From Microbacterium pseudoresistens (GTDB lineage Bacteria > Actinomycetota > Actinomycetes > Actinomycetales > Microbacteriaceae), in assembly GCF_013409745.1 (NCBI RefSeq), contig NZ_JACCBH010000001.1:1302001-1366000 (forward strand): a DNA stretch of 64,000 nt, read 5' to 3'. Positions 53,995 to 62,329 of the stretch are shown here, in pieces. The stretch's first letter is position 1. Each line of letters opens with the position of its first letter. The notes below the pieces were generated by a model. That model saw nothing but the letters and a program-made list of their open reading frames with translations. It did no database searches and had not been told where the DNA came from. Made by a program: the position numbers and the translations under genes.

Positions 53995-54774
53995 GTGGAC
54001 GTCGATCTGCTCAGCGTGACGCCGAACGAAGGCGTGCTCGCGAACAGGACAGCCCTCATCACGGGCGCCGCCGACGGGCTCGGCTGGGCGATGGCTACGC
54101 GCTTCGCGAGCGAGGGGGCCCGTATCGTCATAGCCGATCTCAACGCGGACAAGGCGACGGCTCGGGCGGGCGAGCTCGTCCGCGGAGGCAGCGCCGCGAT
54201 GGCCGTCGAGGTCGATGTCACGGATGAGCAGTCCGTCGCGCAGATGGTCGAGCAGGTCACGGGCGCGTACGGCGGGATCGACGTGCTCGTCAACAACGCC
54301 GGCATCACCCGGGACGCGGTGCTGCGCAAGATGACCCTGGATGACTTCCGGCTCGTGATCGACGTGCACCTGCAGGGCTCCTGGCTCTGCACGCGTGCCG
54401 TGGTCGCCGCGATGCGCGCGGTAGGCACCGGGGGCTCGATCGTGAACATGTCCTCCATCTCCGGCAAGGTCGGAAACCCCGGGCAGAGCAACTACTCCAC
54501 CGCCAAGGCGGGCATGGTCGGCATGACGAAGGCGGTGGCCAAGGAGGTCGCGCGCTATGGGATCCGGGTCAACGCCATCGCGCCAGGCCTCATCAAGACG
54601 GCGATGACGGACGCCATGGATCAGGACGTGCTCGAGGCGTCCGTTCAGACGGTGCCGCTCGGGCGGATCGGGCTCCCCGAAGACGTCGCGGACGCCGCGC
54701 TTTTCCTCGCCGGCGACCACTCCTCGTACATCACCGGGTGCCTCCTCGAGGTGACCGGAGGAAGGCACATGTGA
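53995..54774 (+). CDS. FabG-like short-chain dehydrogenase (3-oxoacyl reductase type)
   Basis: A 259-residue classical SDR. TGAADGLGWA (~20-29), NNAGITRDAVLRKM (~101-114), serines in NMSSISGKVG and the catalytic YSTAK (~165-169) follow the FabG/PhaB pattern. It probably oxidises a 3-hydroxyacyl-CoA or reduces the reverse. GTG 53995 has an AAAGGAGG site five bases upstream. The next gene, a MaoC hydratase, overlaps by four bases: hydratase and dehydrogenase would act in succession. Confidence 0.9.
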   Translation: MDVDLLSVTPNEGVLANRTALITGAADGLGWAMATRFASEGARIVIADLNADKATARAGELVRGGSAAMAVEVDVTDEQSVAQMVEQVTGAYGGIDVLVNNAGITRDAVLRKMTLDDFRLVIDVHLQGSWLCTRAVVAAMRAVGTGGSIVNMSSISGKVGNPGQSNYSTAKAGMVGMTKAVAKEVARYGIRVNAIAPGLIKTAMTDAMDQDVLEASVQTVPLGRIGLPEDVADAALFLAGDHSSYITGCLLEVTGGRHM

Positions 54775-55283
54775 CCATGACTCAGGAACGGATGCCTGTG
54801 GACGGGCGGTTCTTCGAGGACCTCGCCCCCGGCGACACCTTCACGAGCTCGGGGCGCACGATCACCGAGTCGGACGTCGTCAACTTCGCCGGGGTCAGCG
54901 GCGACTTCAACCAGATCCATCTCGACGTCGAGGCGTCGAAGAATACGATGTACGGTCAACGCGTCGCCTACGGGATGCTGGGAGCGTCGATCGCGACCGG
55001 TCTGCTGGATCGGCTCGGCGTGTTCCGCACCTCGATGGCGGCGATGCTGGAGATCGAGTCGTGGAAGTTCGTCGGGCCGATCTTCATCGGCGACACCGTG
55101 CACCTCCGCCTGACCATCGAGTCGACCCGGCTCACGAGCCGGGGGGATCGGGGCGTCGTGCGTCGCCGGATGGAGCTGATCAATCAGCGCGGCGAGGTCG
55201 TGCAGGACGGCATCATCACCGTCATGGTGCTGTGCCGTGCGGCGGCGTTGGATGCGGAGCGAGTCTCCGAGCCGTCCAGATGA
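54771..55283 (+). CDS. MaoC-like enoyl-CoA hydratase, second full copy
   Basis: A 170-residue hot-dog hydratase from GTG 54771 (GGAGGAAGG site). The motif is FAGVSGDFNQIHLD with the Asp/His pair, but the following HG is replaced by YG (RVAYGMLG). It is a close paralogue of the 39983 protein (shared FFEDL, SDVVNFAG-type, TSMAAML and RGVVRRRMELINQ). The two may take different chain lengths or stereoisomers, or form a mixed oligomer. Confidence 0.88.
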   Translation: MTMTQERMPVDGRFFEDLAPGDTFTSSGRTITESDVVNFAGVSGDFNQIHLDVEASKNTMYGQRVAYGMLGASIATGLLDRLGVFRTSMAAMLEIESWKFVGPIFIGDTVHLRLTIESTRLTSRGDRGVVRRRMELINQRGEVVQDGIITVMVLCRAAALDAERVSEPSR

Positions 55284-55318
55284 TCGCGACGATGACGCGG
55301 CCCGTGCGGCGCCGACGC

Positions 55319-56014
55319 TCAGGCCGTCGCGACGCTGTCGGCGGGAGCGTCCCAGAATCCCTGCCGTTCGAGCACGCGCACCGCCTGCTCTCCGGTGTGT
55401 CGGAAGTGCCCGGAGAGTTTCGCGAAGGCGGCATCGGCGTCGCCGTCGCGCAGAGCGCTGATGATGTCGTCGTGCTCCGCGATGGCGCGCTCCTTCCAGT
55501 CCCACTCGACGGGCTGCGCGAAGAAGGCGCTGGGCATGTTCTGCGACAGAACGCGCAGAACGGAGCGGAGGCGCCGCGACGCGCCGGCACGGTTGATGAG
55601 CTGGTGGAACGCGTAGTTCAGGCGATCGTGCTCGTGAGGGTCCTCGGTCGCGCGCATCTCGCGCTGCACGCTCTCCAACTGCTCGAGCACGGCGGCGTCG
55701 GGGGCGCCGGCCAGGCGGCTCGCCGCGATCCCCGACAGCATCCCGTACATCTCGTAGTGGTCGCGGATGTCGTCGCGCTCGAGCTGGGCGACGTACATGC
55801 CGCGCCGGGCGATGCCTTCGACCAGCCCCTCGGTCTCGAGGGTGATCAGCGCCTCGCGCACCGGGAGGCGGGACACGCCCAGTTCGTCGGCGATCGCATC
55901 CTGGTCGATGCGGATGCCGGGCCGGAGCTCGCCGGAGAGGATCAGATCTCGGACGTGCTGGGCGACCTCTTGCTTGAGGTTTCCGCGCACGGGGCGTCTC
56001 GAGGTCTCGAGCAT
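55319..56014 (-). CDS. GntR/FadR-type regulator, paralogue of 30765
   Basis: A 231-residue GntR-family protein. It has GNLKQEVAQHVRDLILSGEL, the recognition helix ELGVSRLPVREALITLETEG and a FadR-type helical effector domain ending GHFRHTGEQAVRVLERQGFW. The recognition helix is the same as in the 30765 regulator, so both probably bind the same 13-bp motif. ATG 56014 follows GGGAAGAGGC; an upstream in-frame ATG at 56107 would overlap the regulatory site. It diverges from the cyclase-family gene over copy G. Confidence 0.9.
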   Translation of the reverse strand: MLETSRRPVRGNLKQEVAQHVRDLILSGELRPGIRIDQDAIADELGVSRLPVREALITLETEGLVEGIARRGMYVAQLERDDIRDHYEMYGMLSGIAASRLAGAPDAAVLEQLESVQREMRATEDPHEHDRLNYAFHQLINRAGASRRLRSVLRVLSQNMPSAFFAQPVEWDWKERAIAEHDDIISALRDGDADAAFAKLSGHFRHTGEQAVRVLERQGFWDAPADSVATA

Positions 56015-56045
56015 GCCTCTTCCCTTCTTTCCTTCACTTCGACGC

Positions 56046-56058
56046 TGATACTTGATAC
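56046..56058. promoter_or_regulatory. Island motif, copy G
   Basis: TGATACTTGATAC matches the consensus at 12 of 13 positions. It lies between the divergent GntR and cyclase-family genes, 32 and 43 bases from their starts. Confidence 0.65.
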
Positions 56059-56100
56059 CGGTCGTCCGGCTGATGCTATCGCACTCGGAAAGGGGAACCC

Positions 56101-56988
56101 GTGACATACCTCGACTGGATCCGCGAACGCGGGGCGCAAGAGCTCGCCTCCGGCCCCGCTCCTCTGGGCACCCTCTCCCGCATCGATCCCGCGGCGCGCC
56201 TGCGAGGAGCCGCGGAGATCCGTACGGGCCGGGTCCACTCGCTCGCCCTGCCGCTGACGGAGGGACCGAACCTGCGTCATGACGAGCTCCCCGGATTCGA
56301 AGTGCAGACCTTCTTCCGGCAGGAGCCCACGGGAGTGTTCACGGACCCGGCGATCGGCTCGGGGACCGACCACGTGCGCCTCGATGCACACGGCATCGAC
56401 AACACACACATCGATGCGTTGAACCACACCGCGGTCGACGGCCGATGGTACGGAGGGTCGGCGACGGACACTCCGGGCCTGGCGACGCTGGCCGAGCTGG
56501 CCGTGGAGAGCGTGGTGGGCCGAGCCGTTCATCTCGACCTCGCTGCAGCCCGGGGCGTCGAGTGGGTCTCGGTCGATCAGCCCGTGACCGCGGAGGACCT
56601 TCGCCGCGCCCTCGAGAGCACGGGGCGCACGATCGAGTCGGGCGACGTGCTGATGCTCGACCTGGGGCGCGACCGCTACGTCGCCGCCGGCGGGCCGCTT
56701 CGGGCGGAGCGCCGACCGGGCGTGGGCGAGAGCGGTGCACGCTGGCTGTCCGCGCAGCCCATCGCCGCGGTCGCATGGGACCTGCTGGACGCGAAGCATC
56801 CGGACGAGCCTCCGGCGGCCGTTCATCTGCTTAACTGGGCGATCGGGCTGGTGCTCATCGACAACTGCGACTTCTCGCGAGCGCGTGACGACCTCGCCGC
56901 CGGCGGACACGCCGGCATGTTCGTGGCCGCCCCTCTGCCGATCCGCGGCGCGACCGGCGGGAACGTCAATCCGATGGTGATCGTATGA
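56101..56988 (+). CDS. Cyclase-family metal-dependent hydrolase
   Basis: A 295-residue protein of the cyclase family (PF04199), which includes kynurenine formamidase and isatin hydrolase. The metal-binding motif is NTHIDALNHTAVDG (His-x-Asp-x3-His, ~100-113), and LMLDLGRDRY plus LLNWAIGLVLIDNCDF follow the family pattern. It likely hydrolyses an amide or lactone. GTG 56101 is the start. It leads an operon SDR-mmsA-thiolase. Confidence 0.85.
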   Translation: MTYLDWIRERGAQELASGPAPLGTLSRIDPAARLRGAAEIRTGRVHSLALPLTEGPNLRHDELPGFEVQTFFRQEPTGVFTDPAIGSGTDHVRLDAHGIDNTHIDALNHTAVDGRWYGGSATDTPGLATLAELAVESVVGRAVHLDLAAARGVEWVSVDQPVTAEDLRRALESTGRTIESGDVLMLDLGRDRYVAAGGPLRAERRPGVGESGARWLSAQPIAAVAWDLLDAKHPDEPPAAVHLLNWAIGLVLIDNCDFSRARDDLAAGGHAGMFVAAPLPIRGATGGNVNPMVIV

Positions 56989-57740
56989 GTCAGGAGGGCA
57001 CGATGGAGCACAGCGGACGCACGGTCGTCATCACCGGAGCTGCGCAGGGCATCGGTGCCGGGGTGGCGGAACTGTTCGCGACGCGTGGCGCGCACGTGAT
57101 CGGCCTCGACCTCGCGGGCGCCGTCACCGAGCACATGGAGCGTCTGGGCGGCTCGGGTCACGTGCTCGACGTGAGCGATCGGAAGCGCGTCGACCAGGTC
57201 GTCGCGGACGTCGTCGAACAGCGCGGCCGGATCGACACGCTCGTCAACTGTGCAGGAATCGTCCGCCGCCACAGCTTCGTCGACATGCCTCTGGAGGATT
57301 TCGAGCTGCTCTGGAAGGTGAACGTCCAGGGCGTCCTCGTGGCGAGTCAGGCCGTGGCGCGGTCGATGATCGACTCCGGGACGGGTGGATCGATCGTGAA
57401 CCTCGCCTCCGTCGCGGCGGAGCATGTGGGAGCGACCAGCTCGGGATACGCGGCGACGAAGGGGGCGGTGATCTCGCTGACGCGGGGAGCCGCCGTATCG
57501 CTCGCACCACACGGCATCCGAGTCAACGCGGTGATGCCAGGGCCCGTCGAGACGCCGATGAATGCGGCTCTGCGCGAGGATCCGGACTACCTCGCCGCGC
57601 TCCTCGCCCGAGTCCCGCTGGGACGTCAGGGCGCTGCTGCCGACGTAGCGGAGGCGATCGCCTTCCTCGGCGGTCCGCGCTCGGAGTGGATTACCGGGGA
57701 GATCCTCCGTGTCGATGGCGGCGTATCGGTGCTGCGATGA
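56985..57740 (+). CDS. Short-chain dehydrogenase/reductase
   Basis: A 251-residue classical SDR. TGAAQGIGAG (~18-27), NCAGIVRR (~87-94), NLASVAAEH and the catalytic YAATK (~158-162) are present. WITGEILRVDGG is the usual C-terminus. Its start overlaps the cyclase-family stop by ATGA (or ATG 57003 could be used). It probably oxidises a hydroxyl group made by the hydrolase next door. The substrate is unknown. Confidence 0.9.
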   Translation: MSQEGTMEHSGRTVVITGAAQGIGAGVAELFATRGAHVIGLDLAGAVTEHMERLGGSGHVLDVSDRKRVDQVVADVVEQRGRIDTLVNCAGIVRRHSFVDMPLEDFELLWKVNVQGVLVASQAVARSMIDSGTGGSIVNLASVAAEHVGATSSGYAATKGAVISLTRGAAVSLAPHGIRVNAVMPGPVETPMNAALREDPDYLAALLARVPLGRQGAAADVAEAIAFLGGPRSEWITGEILRVDGGVSVLR

Positions 57741-57800
57741 GCCGGTCGTGAATGCGCGCTGCGCGCAGTCGTCCCAAGAAGTCAGAACAGGAGAAAAGCA

Positions 57801-59333
57801 ATGAACACTGAGGTTCGCGAGATCGGTCACTGGATCGAGGGCGTCGAGCAGACGCCTGCGGGCGCCCGCACGGCGGACGTCTTCAACCCCGCGGCCGGCG
57901 CCGTGAGCGGTCGGCTCGCGCTCGCCGACGCGGGCGACATCGACCGGGCGATCGCCTCGGCTGAAGCCGGGTACCGGGTGTGGAGCGAGTACTCCGTCGC
58001 GAAGCGCCAGGCGGTGCTCTTCTCGTTCCGCGAGCTGCTCAATGCGAAGAAGAGCGAGCTGGCTGCGATCATCACCGCCGAGCACGGGAAGGTGCTCTCG
58101 GATGCGATGGGCGAGATCGCTCGCGGCCAGGAGGTCGTGGAGCTGGCCACGGGGTTCCCGCACTTGATGAAGGGCGCGTTCACCGAGAACGCCTCAACGG
58201 GCATCGACGTGTACTCGCTGAAGCAGCCGCTCGGCGTGGTGGGCATCATCTCGCCCTTCAACTTCCCGGCCATGGTGCCGATGTGGTTCTTCCCGATCGC
58301 CATCGCCGCGGGCAACGCCGTGGTGCTCAAGCCCAGCGAGAAGGATCCGTCCGCGGCGCTGTGGATCGCGCGGCTGTGGCAGGAGGCGGGACTCCCCGAC
58401 GGCGTCTTCACCGTGCTGCAGGGGGACAAGACCGCCGTGGACGGGCTATTGGAGGATCCGCGGATCGCCTCGATCTCGTTCGTGGGCTCGACCCCGATCG
58501 CACAGTACATCTACGAGACGGCGGCCAAGCACGGCAAACGGGTGCAGGCGCTGGGCGGGGCGAAAAACCACATGCTGGTGCTGCCCGACGCCGATCTCGA
58601 TCTCGCCGCCGATCAGGCCGTCAACGCCGGCTACGGCGCCGCGGGAGAGCGGTGCATGGCCATCAGTGTGGTGCTGGCGGTCGAACCCGTCGCCGACTCG
58701 TTGATCGAGAAGATCGCAGAGCGCATCGCGGGACTGCGGGTCGGCGACGGCGCGGGAGTGGACGGTGTCGAGCCCGACATGGGGCCGCTGATCACCCGGG
58801 AGCACCGGGCGAAGGTCGCCGAGTACGTCGACATCGCCGAGGGCGACGGCGCAACCATCGTGGTCGACGGGCGCACCCACGTGGTGCAGGGCTGCGAGGA
58901 CGGGTTCTTCTTCGGCCCGACACTCATCGACAGGATGCCCACCGAGTCGCGCGCGTACCGGGAGGAGATCTTCGGGCCGGTGCTGCAGGTCGTGCGCGTG
59001 TCGAGCTTCCAGGAGGCGGTTGATCTGATCAACTCCGGCCGGTTCGGCAACGGCACGGCGATCTTCACGAACGACGGCGGTTCCGCCCGACGGTTCCAGC
59101 ATGAGGTCGAGGTCGGGATGATCGGCATCAACGTCCCCATCCCGGTGCCGGTGGCCTATCACTCCTTCGGCGGATGGAAGGCGTCGCTGTTCGGCGATGC
59201 GAAGGCGTACGGCGCGCACGGGTTCGAGTTCTTCACCCGGGAAAAGGCCGTCACGTCGCGCTGGCTCGATCCGGCCGGTCGGCACGGCGCGACGCAGAGT
59301 AGCATCAACCTCGGTTTCCCCCGCAACGATTGA
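57801..59333 (+). CDS. mmsA: Methylmalonate-semialdehyde dehydrogenase (CoA-acylating) type
   Basis: A 510-residue CoA-acylating aldehyde dehydrogenase of the MmsA/IolA family. It has GHWIEGVEQTPAGARTADVFNPA, HGKVLSDAMGEIARGQEVVE, SPFNFPAMVPMWFFPIAIA, GGAKNHMLVLPDADLDLAADQ (where ordinary ALDHs have the general-base Glu), the nucleophile Cys in GAAGERCMAISV (~285) and the VPIPVPVAYHSFGGWK block. MmsA turns methylmalonate or malonate semialdehyde plus CoA into propionyl- or acetyl-CoA and CO2. It suggests the island ends in a 3-oxoacid semialdehyde. AGGAG precedes ATG 57801. C-terminal extension is about 10 residues. Confidence 0.92.
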   Translation: MNTEVREIGHWIEGVEQTPAGARTADVFNPAAGAVSGRLALADAGDIDRAIASAEAGYRVWSEYSVAKRQAVLFSFRELLNAKKSELAAIITAEHGKVLSDAMGEIARGQEVVELATGFPHLMKGAFTENASTGIDVYSLKQPLGVVGIISPFNFPAMVPMWFFPIAIAAGNAVVLKPSEKDPSAALWIARLWQEAGLPDGVFTVLQGDKTAVDGLLEDPRIASISFVGSTPIAQYIYETAAKHGKRVQALGGAKNHMLVLPDADLDLAADQAVNAGYGAAGERCMAISVVLAVEPVADSLIEKIAERIAGLRVGDGAGVDGVEPDMGPLITREHRAKVAEYVDIAEGDGATIVVDGRTHVVQGCEDGFFFGPTLIDRMPTESRAYREEIFGPVLQVVRVSSFQEAVDLINSGRFGNGTAIFTNDGGSARRFQHEVEVGMIGINVPIPVPVAYHSFGGWKASLFGDAKAYGAHGFEFFTREKAVTSRWLDPAGRHGATQSSINLGFPRND

Positions 59334-59341
59334 GAGTCGCC

Positions 59342-60511
59342 GTGTCTGACAGCTACGTCTACGATGCCGTACGCACCCCCTTCGGGCGGGCGGGCGGCGC
59401 ACTGTCCGGGATCCGTCCCGACGATCTCGCCGCGGTCGTCATGGCCGAGACGGTGCGCCGGACGGGGCTGGACCCGAGTCGGATCGACGATGTGATCTTC
59501 GGCGACGCGAATCAGGCCGGCGAAGACAACCGGAACGTCGCGCGCTTCGGTGCCCTGCTGGCCGGCTTTCCGTCGAGCGTGCCCGGCGTCACGGTGAACC
59601 GGCTGTGCGGATCCTCGATGGAGGCCGTCATCCAGGGCTCGCGCGCGATCGAAGCAGGGGATGCCGACATCGTGCTCGCGGGCGGGGTCGAGTCGATGAG
59701 TCGCGCCCCGTTCGTCGTCGAGAAGCCGGGCAAGGGCTGGCCCGCATCGGGGAATCCGACGATGTGGAACACGTCGATCGGGTGGCGGATGGTGAACCCC
59801 CGTCTTCGGAAGGACTGGACCATCTCGAATGGGCAGTCCGCCGAACTGCTCGCCCAGCGGTACGACATCTCCCGGGACGCGCAGGACGCCTTCGCGTTGC
59901 GGAGCCATCGCCTCGCCGCGGAGGCGTGGCGCGACGGGGTCTTCGACGGGGAGATCGTGCAGGTGCCCGACGCGCAGCTCGAGCGCGACGAAGGCATCCG
60001 CGAGGACACGACGTTGGAGCGCCTCGGTGCGCTGCGCGCGCTTTTCGTCGAGGACGGCTCGGTCACAGCCGGCAACTCCTCATCGATCAACGACGGTGCC
60101 GCGGCGATCCTCGTCGCCGCCGAGGGCACGATCGAGGGCGAACCGCTCGCCCGGATCGCCGGTCGCGGCGTCTACGGCAACGACCCCGATGTGTTCGGGG
60201 TCGCACCCGTGGAGGCGGCGAACCGTGCCCTCGCGCGCGCCGGGCGGGCGTGGAGCGAGGTCGACGTCGTCGAGCTGAACGAGGCGTTCGCCTCGCAGTC
60301 CCTGGCGTGCCTGGCGTCGTGGCCCGAGCTCGACCCGGCGCGGCTCAACGTCCACGGGGGCGCGCTCGCGATCGGGCATCCGCTCGGCGCGTCCGGCGCC
60401 CGCGTCATTGGTCGCGCCGCGCACGAGCTGCGTCGGCGCGGCGGCGGGGTGGCCGTGGCCGCGCTGTGCATCGGCGTCGGGCAGGGGCTCGCGGTCGTCC
60501 TCGAACGATAG
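59342..60511 (+). CDS. Thiolase (acetyl-CoA acetyltransferase family)
   Basis: A 389-residue thiolase. The nucleophile Cys89 lies in NRLCGSSMEAV, with NEAFASQSLA, GGALAIGHPLGASGAR (His, ~340-355) and the second Cys in ALCIGVGQG near the C-terminus. Sequence style is that of PcaF/acetyl-CoA acyltransferases acting on 3-oxoacyl-CoA. GTG 59342 starts next to the N-terminal strand; TTG 59330 is possible. It ends the island's last operon and is convergent with the nitroreductase. Confidence 0.92.
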   Translation: MSDSYVYDAVRTPFGRAGGALSGIRPDDLAAVVMAETVRRTGLDPSRIDDVIFGDANQAGEDNRNVARFGALLAGFPSSVPGVTVNRLCGSSMEAVIQGSRAIEAGDADIVLAGGVESMSRAPFVVEKPGKGWPASGNPTMWNTSIGWRMVNPRLRKDWTISNGQSAELLAQRYDISRDAQDAFALRSHRLAAEAWRDGVFDGEIVQVPDAQLERDEGIREDTTLERLGALRALFVEDGSVTAGNSSSINDGAAAILVAAEGTIEGEPLARIAGRGVYGNDPDVFGVAPVEAANRALARAGRAWSEVDVVELNEAFASQSLACLASWPELDPARLNVHGGALAIGHPLGASGARVIGRAAHELRRRGGGVAVAALCIGVGQGLAVVLER

Positions 60512-60533
60512 AGCGCGCGACAAGACAGCGGCC

Positions 60534-61121
60534 TCAGGCGCTGGCGACGACGGTCTCGCTGAGCGGACGGCGCACGCGCGGGGCGATCTCGCGCTCCTGC
60601 AACGGCTCGGGCAGCGCGGCCGCGTCGCCCAGCTCGCCGAGGGCGATGACCGTGGTGGGCGTGAAGCGCTCCTCGAGCCCGACCAGCGCGCTGATCGCGG
60701 CGGGGTCGAATCCGCTCATCTGGTGCACGACCAGTCCATCGTGGTGGGCTTGCACAGACAGGTGTGCCGCGGCCTGCCTCAGGTCGTAGACGGCGTGGCT
60801 GTACGCGACACCCTCGGCGTTCGCCGTCTCGGCCACGGCGACGATGAGCGCGCCGGCGTTGCCCGCCCAGGCCTGGTTGAACCCCATCAGCGCGTCGACG
60901 ATTCCGCGGTGCAGCTCGGTGCCGCGACGCGCCACGATGAACCGCCACGGCTGGGAGTTGTTGGCCGAGGGCGACCACCGCGCCGCTTCGAGCGCCGAGG
61001 CGAGCTTGGCCTCGTCGGTGGGAGTGTCCGCGTCGTACGCCCGCGGGCTCCAGCGTTCGGCGAGGATGCCGAGCACAGGGTGCGCGGTCGATGCGGTGCG
61101 GTCCAGGAGCGGCGTTGTCAT
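60534..61121 (-). CDS. Nitroreductase-family FMN oxidoreductase
   Basis: A 195-residue flavoprotein. It starts with RWSPRAYDADTPTDE and the FMN-binding RWSPSANNSQPWRFIVARRG (~46-65), then QAAAHLSVQAHHDGLVVHQMSGFDP, a typical NfsA/Frp pattern. The enzymes use NAD(P)H to reduce nitroaromatics, quinones or enones. GAAAGG precedes ATG 61121. It stands just outside the island motif set, reading towards it, and may not belong to it. Confidence 0.88.
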   Translation of the reverse strand: MTTPLLDRTASTAHPVLGILAERWSPRAYDADTPTDEAKLASALEAARWSPSANNSQPWRFIVARRGTELHRGIVDALMGFNQAWAGNAGALIVAVAETANAEGVAYSHAVYDLRQAAAHLSVQAHHDGLVVHQMSGFDPAAISALVGLEERFTPTTVIALGELGDAAALPEPLQEREIAPRVRRPLSETVVASA

Positions 61122-61207
61122 GGGTGCCTTTCGGGTCGTTCTACGTCGTGCACGGAATCGAACCGATCCATGCGCGCATATTCCCGCGCCCCGCGACGTA
61201 ACCGCGA

Positions 61208-62329
61208 TCAGCCGCGCAGCGCCTCCACGAGCTTGACCCTGGCACCCATCCGCAGCAGCGAGTTCTCGTAGATCTTCGCCGCGATGAGGATCGCGACGAT
61301 GCACGAGGCGATGAGGATGAGCAACGACAGCAGCGGCTCCCACCACTGCGCGTCGCCGAGGAACAGTCGCATCGGCATCCCCACCGGCGCCGAGAACGGC
61401 ACGTACGACATGATCGCCATCACGACAGGGTTGTCGTTGAAGAGGATCACGAGCAGGTACGGGGCCATCACGAGCATCGTGATCGGCATGGTCGTCGACC
61501 CGATGTCCTCCTGGCGCGAGACCATCGCGGCCGCGGCGGCGAACAGCGACGCGAGCAGGATGAATCCGAACAGGAAGAACACCGCGAACCACAGGATGGG
61601 TCCGCCGAGCCCCGCGAGCACGGCGTTCTGACCCGTGACGATGAGCCCCACCACGGCGATCGCCGCGAGCAGCACGATCTGCGCCATGGCGAGGATCGTG
61701 TTGCCGATGATCTTGCCCGCCATGAGCGCGCGCGTCGGGATGGCGGAGATGAGCAGCTCGACGACGCGCGTCTGCTTCTCCTCCACCACGCTCTGCGCGA
61801 TCGTGCCGCCGAAGGTGGAGGCGGCCATGAGGAACACGATGCCGAAGCCGATCGCGATGAAATAGCGCAGCAGCGGGTCGGTCTTCGCCGGCTCGAGCAC
61901 GTCGACGTGCGGCGTCTTCGACAGCGTCATCACGAGGGAGCTCGACACATCCGACTTCACCACGACGGTGTATCCGAACACGGCATCGTCGCTGGGGAGG
62001 AGCGCCGCATCGACCTCGCCGTCGCGCACGAGCTGCTCGGCGGCATCCGCATCCGCCGCCTCGGTGACCTCGAAGCCGTCCATGCCCTGCAGCGCCGCCG
62101 CGGTGGCCGACGTGACGGCCACCGGCGTCTTGGAGGGCGTGGTGCTCATGAACCCGCCGATGAGCACGCCGGCCAGCGCGATGAGCAGCAGGATGCCCGT
62201 GGAGATGAGGAACGCCTTGCTGCGCAGCTTCGAGCCGATCTCGCGCTCGGCGACGAGCCACACGGCGCTCGCCGTGCTGAAAGGTCCGGTCGCGGCATTG
62301 CGCGCGACGACGGGGGTCTGCGTGGTCAC
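61208..62329 (-). CDS. ABC-2-type exporter permease (NatB-like)
   Basis: A 373-residue membrane protein. One helix near the N-terminus (AFLISTGILLLIALAGVLIGGFM) is followed by an extracytoplasmic domain of about 130 residues, then five helices. VVEEKQTRVVELLISAIPTRALMAGKIIGNT is the ABC-2 coupling region of NatB-like proteins. GTG 62329 overlaps the upstream ATPase stop. Such pairs export sodium, peptides or drugs. The substrate is unknown. Confidence 0.9.
   Translation of the reverse strand: MTTQTPVVARNAATGPFSTASAVWLVAEREIGSKLRSKAFLISTGILLLIALAGVLIGGFMSTTPSKTPVAVTSATAAALQGMDGFEVTEAADADAAEQLVRDGEVDAALLPSDDAVFGYTVVVKSDVSSSLVMTLSKTPHVDVLEPAKTDPLLRYFIAIGFGIVFLMAASTFGGTIAQSVVEEKQTRVVELLISAIPTRALMAGKIIGNTILAMAQIVLLAAIAVVGLIVTGQNAVLAGLGGPILWFAVFFLFGFILLASLFAAAAAMVSRQEDIGSTTMPITMLVMAPYLLVILFNDNPVVMAIMSYVPFSAPVGMPMRLFLGDAQWWEPLLSLLILIASCIVAILIAAKIYENSLLRMGARVKLVEALRG

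Noticed and set aside
29527-60511. The island as a phage or transposon
   Set aside because: No integrase, transposase, tRNA or terminal repeats are visible. It may have been acquired, but no mobile signature supports it here.
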